From positions 1 to 8,725 of the forward strand of contig JAISBQ010000205.1 in assembly GCA_031266115.1 (NCBI GenBank): a DNA stretch of 8,725 nucleotides, given 5' to 3'. Source of the stretch: Bifidobacteriaceae bacterium. Its GTDB lineage: Bacteria > Actinomycetota > Actinomycetes > Actinomycetales > WQXJ01. Under the pieces are notes generated by a model, which had not been told where the DNA came from, made no database searches, and worked only from the letters and a program-made list of their open reading frames with translations. The translations under genes and the position numbers were made by a program. Positions within the stretch are counted from its first letter, which is position 1. The number at the start of each line of letters is the position of its first letter. Shown here in pieces: positions 1 to 6,800 of the stretch.

Positions 1-524
1 CACGCCCGGCGAACGGACCAGCTGGGAGACCACCACGCGCTCCGTGCCGTTGATGATGAAGGTGCCTTTGTCGGTCATCAGCGGGAAGTCACCCATGAAG
101 ACCGTCTGCGACTTGATCTCGCCCGTCCGGTAGTTGGCGAACTCCGCTGTCACGAACAGGGGCGCCGCGTAGGTGAAGTCCTTGTCCTTGCACTGTTCGG
201 CGGTCGCCTTGGGCGGCTCGAAGCGGCTCTCCTTGAAGTTCAGCGCCATCGTCTCGTTGAAGTCCTCGATGGGGCTGATCTCGGTGAAGATCTCCTCCAG
301 CCCGGCCACCTCCGGCACTCCCCCGGCGCCTTCGGCCTGGGCCGCCGCCAAACGGGCGCGCCAATGCTCGTTGCCGATCAACCAGTCGAAGGAGTCCCGT
401 TGCAGCCCTAAGAGATCGGGTACCTCCAATGGTTCGTGAATCTTGGCGAAGGAGATCCTTCCCGATCCACTGAGTGGTGCGTTAGCGTCTACTGTTGAAC
501 GTGGGATGCGCGAGGCAGCCAAAG
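1..524 (-). CDS. rpoB: RNA polymerase beta subunit, N-terminal part (5' end of gene; frame broken near start)
   Basis: RpoB is the catalytic beta subunit of DNA-dependent RNA polymerase. From 483 down to 1 one open frame encodes typical beta-subunit sequence: GRISFAKIHEPLEVPDLL, then DSFDWLIG, EEIFTEISPIEDF, CKDKDFTYAAPLFVTAEF, GEIKSQTVFMGDFPLM, KGTFIINGTERVVVSQLVRS. The gene leaves the window on the left, so about 1,000 residues are missing. The start is chosen at TTG 522-524: it is followed by AASR, as in other actinobacterial RpoB proteins, and preceded by a strong GGGAGGG ribosome binding site (528-534). However, that TTG frame reads through codons 480-482 and then stops at TAG 408-410, while the conserved frame has an in-frame TAA at 484-486 and no ATG, GTG or TTG before GRISFAK. 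The two frames join if one GC unit is removed from the GCGCG tract at 479-483, or one base added. For an essential gene this looks like an assembly or sequencing indel. Identity is certain; the exact start structure is not. Confidence 0.9.
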
Positions 525-527
525 TCC

Positions 528-534
528 CTCCCGG
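528..534 (-). promoter_or_regulatory. ribosome binding site of rpoB
   Basis: On the minus strand GGGAGGG lies 3 bases before the TTG start at 522-524 (about 5 bases counted from the GGGAGG core). A strong Shine-Dalgarno match directly before TTG-AASR supports this as the genuine rpoB initiation site even though the frame downstream is broken. Confidence 0.7.
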
Positions 535-611
535 AGTCAAAAAGAGCACGCGGCGCAGCAATGAGGCCCAAACGTCAAATGGGAATGAGGCACAGAACGG
601 CGCAAAGAGCT

Positions 612-640
612 AGCTTACACCCGCGCTCAAGGGTTGTCCA
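612..640 (-). promoter_or_regulatory. candidate housekeeping-sigma promoter of rpoB
   Basis: Reading the minus strand, TGGACA (635-640) is followed after exactly 17 bases by TAAGCT (612-617). This is a good -35/-10 pair with the optimal spacing. It predicts a transcript starting near 605 and a leader of about 80 bases before the rpoB TTG. It lies downstream of the adhesin's terminator-like hairpin, so rpoB appears to have its own promoter. Assigned by consensus only. Confidence 0.5.
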
Positions 641-829
641 GTCGCATTTTCGGTTTCCCGCCGCCCGGACGTTCGGCCTGGCAGTCGGGTCGGGGCCGCC
701 CGCTGGCTCAGCAGTTCGACCTGCCACATTTGCACGATGCCGCTAGGCCGGTCCGGCGCGGCCGCGCGAGCCCTGCCGACCACAGGTTCCCGCCGACCCG
801 ATCACTTCCCCGGTCCTGATTGCGGCAGC

Positions 830-864
830 GAACACGGGTTGGCGTCAGACGCCAACCCGTGTTC
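830..864 (-). terminator. perfect long hairpin downstream of the adhesin gene
   Basis: Two 17-base arms, GAACACGGGTTGGCGTC (830-846) and its exact reverse complement (848-864), flank a single A at 847. As RNA this would fold into a stem of about 15-16 bp with a 3-5 base loop. It begins 28 bases after the adhesin TAG stop. No T-run follows on the minus strand, so it is not a textbook rho-independent terminator; U-tract-less hairpins are frequent in actinobacteria. It may terminate, or protect the 3' end of, the 6.3-kb adhesin mRNA and insulate rpoB. Confidence 0.65.
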
Positions 865-892
865 GGCGCGTCGTTTGGCTCGGGTCGACTTC

Positions 893-3800
893 CTATCGGA
901 GGGCGGTCCGGCGGCGAGCAGCCAGGTGTATGGCCAGGCCGCCAGCGATCACGATCAGTGCGACCACCAGCGTCGCCAGTGCTCCGGACGCTCCTGTCAG
1001 CGGCAACGCCGAGGAAGGAGTGGCAGTCGCGCGCGGCGTGGACGCGGCCGGTGTCGCGGTGGCTGGAGGCGGACCGGCCAACGGCTGATAGGCCACCAGT
1101 TCCACGAAGTCCACTGGCGGCACGCCCGTGGCGGCGGCCGGGTCGGTGGCCGCCACCAACGGCCTGTCGGCCACGTGACCATCGACCGCGGGCGACTCGA
1201 CCTGGGGGTAGCCCTCGGCCGACCAATACAGCGTCACACCGGTCACATCGTCGGTGTCGGCGTACCACAGCACTTCTTGGACCACCGGCTCCGGGGTGCC
1301 TTCTCCGGCGCCACCGTACTGGATGGTGCGGATGACCGTGACCGTGGACAGGGTGTGATGGTGCGCCAAGTGGACGGTGATGGTCTGCGCCTGGGAATCG
1401 TCCGCGTCATAGGTCTCCACGTTGTCCACGGACACCAGCACATAGCCCTCCGGCATGCCCGCCTGGGCGTCCGCCTCAGTGAATCCGACCAGGGTCAATT
1501 GCCGCCCGACCAGAGCGGTCGGAGCGCCCGCGACTGGCGTCACCAAAGACGCCCCGGCGTCATCGTCCACGTAGACCACGGACACCAGCTGCTCGGGGAT
1601 GGCGACGTAGGCCACAGTCACAGTCGAGTCCCCGGGGCGCGTGGCGGTAGGCGCGACCGGTCCGGTGGCCGGGACGACCTGGGGCGCGGCCGCGAAACCG
1701 GGCACCGCCGGGGAAGGGACCCCGGGGAAGCCCGCCGATGCCGAATACAGGCTCACGCCGGTCACGTCATCCGTGTCGACTTGCCAGAGGACTTCCTGGA
1801 TCACCGGCTCGGGAGTGGCCGCACCGGCGCCCGAATACTCCACCACGCGCGTGACCACGATGGCGGCCAGGGTGTGGCGGTGGGCCAGATGAACCGTGAT
1901 GGTCCGCGCCTGGGCGTCATCGTCGTCATAGGTCTCGACGTTGTCGATGGACACCAGCACATAGCCCTCCGGCACGGCCGCCTGGGCGTCCGCCTCAGTG
2001 AATCCGACCGGAGTCAATCGCCGCCCGACCAGCGCGGTCGGGGCGCCTGCGGCCGGCGTCACCGTAGACAACCCGGCGTCATCGTCCACGTAGACCACCG
2101 CGACGGACTGCTCCGACAGCTCGTGGTACGTCACCGTGACCACCTGGTCGGCGGGCGGGACCTGGGTCGGCGCGGCCGGGCCGGTGGCCGGAACCACCGC
2201 CGGAACCGCGCCGTGGGCCGGGACGGCGGGCGAGGCGACCTCCGGGTAGCCCTGGCCCGAGGAGTACAGCGTCACCGCGGTGACCAGATCAGTGTCAGCG
2301 AGCCACACCACTTGCTGGACCACCGGTCCAGGAGTGGCGGAACCGGCGCCCGTGTATTCGATTGTCCGGGTCGTGACCAGCGAGGACAGCGTGTGCTGGT
2401 GGCGCAGGTGGACGGTGATGGTCTGCGGGACCGCGTCGTCGTCGTAGGTGTCCACGTTGTCCACGGACACCAGCGCGTAGTTCTCCGGCACGCCCGCCTG
2501 GGCGTCCGCCTCGGCGAAGCCGACCGGAGTCAGGCGCCGCCCGACCAAAGTGGTGTGGGTGCCCGCTGCGGGCGGCACCTCGGCCGACCCGGCGTCATCG
2601 TCCACATAGACCACCGAGACGGACTGCTCCGGCGGGGCCACCAGGGCAGTGGAGTCCGTGGCCTGATTGTTGGCGGGCGAGAGGTCGGCCCCGTTGGCGG
2701 CATCGTCCGCCACTTCGACGGCGGCGACGACCTCCTCGCCGGGCAGGGCCGTGAGCGCGGGGCTCCAAGGAACCGTGAAGCTGATCGAGTCCCCCGGCGG
2801 CAGCGTGAACGCCGGCCAAGTGACCCGCCAAGTCTCGGCGCCGGTCTGGGTCACAGTCGCGTTGCCGCTCACCGTGCCGAGCTGCGCCGGGCCGGTCAGG
2901 TCCAGGACGGCCTCGACCCCGGTGGCCTGAACCAGGCCGTCGTTCGTGACGGTCACCGTGTGGGTGCTCGCCTCGTCGAGGGCGATTTGCGTAAGCCCGT
3001 CGTCAATGGTCACCGACAGGTCGGGGCGCTCGGCAACCGACGCGACGCACTGCGTGGTCAGCGCCGCGAGCAACGGCTGGGGGTCCTTCACGAACTCGGC
3101 GATGTCGAAGACCGCGCCTCCGCTGTTCGTGGCCATGTCGCGGTATTCCTGATTCTGGGCGTTCGCCCCCATGGTCACGATCGAGAACAGAGTCGTGTCG
3201 TTGTCCTCCAACGCTCGAGTCGCGTCAGCCACAGTCGAGTTGCGCCACTGGGTCGGCTCATCCGCCACCAGCACCAGGCAGCTCGCTGCTTCCGGCCGCA
3301 GGCCGGTTCGGGAATCGAAGGCGCTGACTATCCCGTCGGGGCCGAGCTCGCCCGATCCGTTGGCGTTGAGCCGTGCGACCGCATCGTGTATCCAGGGCAG
3401 GGAGTCGGTGGCCGGAACCAGTATCCGGGGCCCCGAGTTGGCGTAATTCAACGGCATGACGCCGATCTGGTAGTCCAGCGCCACGTCCAACCGGTCGGCG
3501 ATGAAGTCGATGTTGTTGCGCACCCCTGCTATGGCGCCTCCCATCGAACCGGAATCGTCCACCAAGAACAGCACATCGCCCTGCGGCTTGCCGATGGTCG
3601 ACAAATCGTTGCTGTCGGAACCCGCCCAGGCAGTGGTCCCTGGGACATCCGTCACGGTCGCGTCGACTGCCTGCCCAACTTGACGCGGCACCCGCGCCTG
3701 GGCCAGACCGTGCTCGTCGGTCGTCACTTTGATCTGTGTGCCAGCGACCGCAAGAGTCACCTCGACGCCGCCGGCTTCCGTCCAGTTGGGCAGATTCCAA

Positions 3801-6800
3801 ACCTTGACGCGCACCGTGACCGCCTCGGCCGTCGCCGTCCCGGCCACCGGATACACGTTGACGTAGTGAGAAGCCTTGACCGTTACTGCGGCCGACGCCT
3901 GGATCTGGCCGCCGTCCTTGTCGGTGGCGGTCAGCGTCGCCGTGTAAACGCCTGGCTGGTAGGCATGCGGCTGCCAGGTCCGTATGGCGGAGCACAGGCC
4001 GGTGGCCGTCTGGCCGTCGCCGTAGTCCCATTCGCACTGCAGCGACGCCCGGTCATCAGGAGCGTCGGAAACGGACGTGCTTGGGCTCCAAGTCTGCGGC
4101 ACGTTGAGTTCGTAGCGCGCGGACACGCCGCTGATCGAGGGCGACCGGTTCGCCACAGGCAGGCTCTGGGCCACCGGGGTCGAGGGCGATCCGTAGGCGT
4201 CGGTTCCTGTGACTGTGATCGTATAGGTGCCGTTGTCGGCGTAGGAGTGGTTCGTCGTGGTCGCAGTCCCCAGGGCGGCGAACGATGCCGCTTGAATGGC
4301 GGTCGCCGAGGTGCCGTCGCCCCAGTCCACGCGCAGCGACGCCATATTGGCCGTATTGATGCTGATGGTTGCGGCCTGGCCCTCGGCGGCGGTCGTTGGC
4401 GGGGTCACGACCGGCGTGATTGGCCCTGTCACGACCTGCGACCGGGTGTGGGTCGAGGTCGCCCCGTCGGCATCGGTCACCTGCAAAGTCACCTGATAGG
4501 CGCCCGGCGCGGTGTAGGCGTGTGTCGGGTTGGCCTCGGTTGAAGTGGCGCCGTCGCCGAAGTCCCAGGCCCAGGTGGTGACCGCTGCCGGACCGGTGGT
4601 CGTGTCGGTGAACGCTACATCAGGGCCGCCCAATTGCCCGGACAGTACTTGGATACGAGACAGCCGAAGGTACTGTTGGCCGGCGGCGAGTTCGGGGAAC
4701 TCCGCCCGCAGGTACCTGCCGTGGGTCCCGGTGGGTGCGGACCAGCTCCGGGCCGAGGTCCCGGTTCCGAAGGCGTCAGTGACGAAAGGCGTGAAGGGGC
4801 CCTCCAGGCTGTCGGCAGTAGAAAGGACCACGTTCTCCGGCTGTGTGTTCGTTGTGTAGGGCGTGATCCGAACTTCTGACACATCCTGATCAGCGCCCAG
4901 GTCGATCACGACCCACTGATCCTGGGTCTGGCCGTTGGCACTGGCCCAGTATGAGTTCCGGGCGCTGGTCAAATTGTTGGCCGCGTAGGTGGTGGAGGTC
5001 GAATAGACACTGGACGCGGCCACCGCTTTGCCGCCCGTCTGGTCCCACGCAACATCGACCAATCCGGTGGTGGGAAGGGCCGCGAACCCGGCGGTCAGAC
5101 CGGGCGGTTGGCGCAGCGGAGGCGGTGTGAAGAGCTCCCAGACCGCCCATTCGATCGCGCCTTGCGAATCGGTCAGGACCGCCTGGACGAATTGGAAGAC
5201 CGTGTCGGCGTCCGCCGTGACCTCGACCTGTTCTCCAGTGCCGACCGCTTCTCCGTTCACAAACCAGGCTGTTGTCACCGGGAGGCTGCCCGTGTGGCCG
5301 GGCGTGACCTCGAAGGCCACCACGTCCCCGTCCTTGGCGGTCAGATCGGCCGTTAGCGGCGGGTTGGCGGCCACAATGATCGGATGGCTGTCGGTGAACT
5401 CGACGTCGGTGGTGTGGTACGCGACGGCCTGGTGCCCGGCCGTGTCCGTCACGCGAACGCCGATCAGGTTTGGCCCCAGATGGTCAGCGGTGGCCGATGC
5501 CGCCGTCCCGGTCCCGTCATCGAACTCGCCATCCGCGTCGGTGTCCCAGGCGAGGGTGTTGGCTGGGTCCGTCGCGGCTGTCAAGTTGATCGTCTCGCCG
5601 AGGGTCGCGCTGGCCGGGCCTGTTAAGGTGACCTCGGGGTAGGGCGTGAGGCGGTCGATGCCGAGGATCACTTCGAGTTCCGCAGCGATGCCCTCGAACG
5701 CGACCGCCATATCCTCAAAGGCCGCCACCGTCGCGTCGTCGTTGACGGATGCCTCGGAATCGATGTCCGCCAAAGGCGAGATGGTCCCGTCAAGCCACTC
5801 GTCTTCCATGATCGCATCGGCAAAAGCCTGACGATCCGTCGCGTCCAGGCCCATGGCCTCCAGGATTTCGACTTCATCCGCGTTCCAGGTGCCGCCCTGC
5901 TTGATCCGATCGGTCAGTTCGTTGAAAGCAGCGGCCCCAGCGGCCGTGATGAACCCGCCCGCCTGGCGGTCCAAGTCCAGAACCTCTTGGCGCGCTGCCT
6001 GTTGGGCCTTGATGCCAGCGATGGCTTGGCGCGCGTAGTTCGCGACGGCTTTGGCTTGGGCCAATGCAGCCGGGTTGTCCGCCCCTTGTTGGGCGCCTTG
6101 ATATTTCTCGAGCGCGCGCAGGAAAGCCTCGGCGGCCAGGGCCTCGGTCCATTGACCGTGGTAAAGCTTCTCGTAGGCGCGATCCCAGTCGGTCGACTGG
6201 GCCATGGGCAGAGCGGGCAACTCCGTCAATTGGACCGCTTCGGTGTAATTCGGGTCGGGCGGATCGCCTTCAATCCCCCTGTAGATGCGAGCCAGAGAAT
6301 CCGCCATTTTCTCATACGCTTTGCGCACGTCCGGATGCAGAATAGTCGCGTCCGCCGCCGTGACCGCGGCACGACAACCGATGTGCAGCGTGATCCCGAT
6401 CCACGGGAATCCCACCCCGGTCAACCGGGCGCAGCCTAGGTCCTTCACAATGCTCTTGACCACAGCGGTGGGTCCGTCGTATATCTTCGGGAGACCCGGA
6501 ATGGTGCCGTAGACAAACCAAAACCATTGCCATGAACGGGTCGCGATCTCAAGGATCCCTGCTCGTTGACCAGCCATCTGTTTCATGGCGCGCACGTCTT
6601 CGCCCGGTAACCCTGGCGCGCCGAGCACCACAGTGAACGCATTCCGCAGGATCGAGTCGGCGCCGAAGTCGAAGACACCATCGCGGCAGACGTCCTCGAC
6701 TATGTCGTACGTGCCCGAGCCGATCCCGCCGGTCGGCGCGGTCCAGCCCAGGCTGAAGTCGAAGAATTGGCTGGCGATCTGAGCGCTCGACGCGAAGTTC

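Larger units (their letters stand above)
525..892. other. intergenic region between adhesin gene and rpoB
   Basis: This 368-base gap holds the rpoB ribosome binding site and candidate promoter at its rpoB end and a long perfect hairpin (830-864) at the adhesin end. The middle part (about 641-829) is GC-rich, with only a short stem-like GGCCG/CGGCC element near 745-765 that I do not assign. I see no credible gene here: the short open frames have no recognisable protein and no good ribosome binding sites. The ribosomal protein genes rplJ/rplL, common upstream neighbours of rpoB, are absent. Confidence 0.6.

Noticed and set aside
89..364. 91-codon minus-strand frame inside rpoB.
   Set aside because: It is an out-of-frame shadow. 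The neighbouring frame gives unmistakable RpoB sequence throughout.
1085..2632. Regularly spaced repeats of about 515 bases, considered as a CRISPR or mobile-element signal.
   Set aside because: The period equals an integral number of codons and encodes a conserved protein module, so these are coding domain repeats.
737..4543. Open reading frame of 1,268 codons on the plus strand, opposite the adhesin.
   Set aside because: It is codon-aligned with the adhesin on the opposite strand, so stops arise only where the adhesin uses TTA, CTA or TCA. These are avoided in this GC-rich gene. The translation is Arg/Gly/His-rich with no domain, and the opposite strand has clear protein domains.
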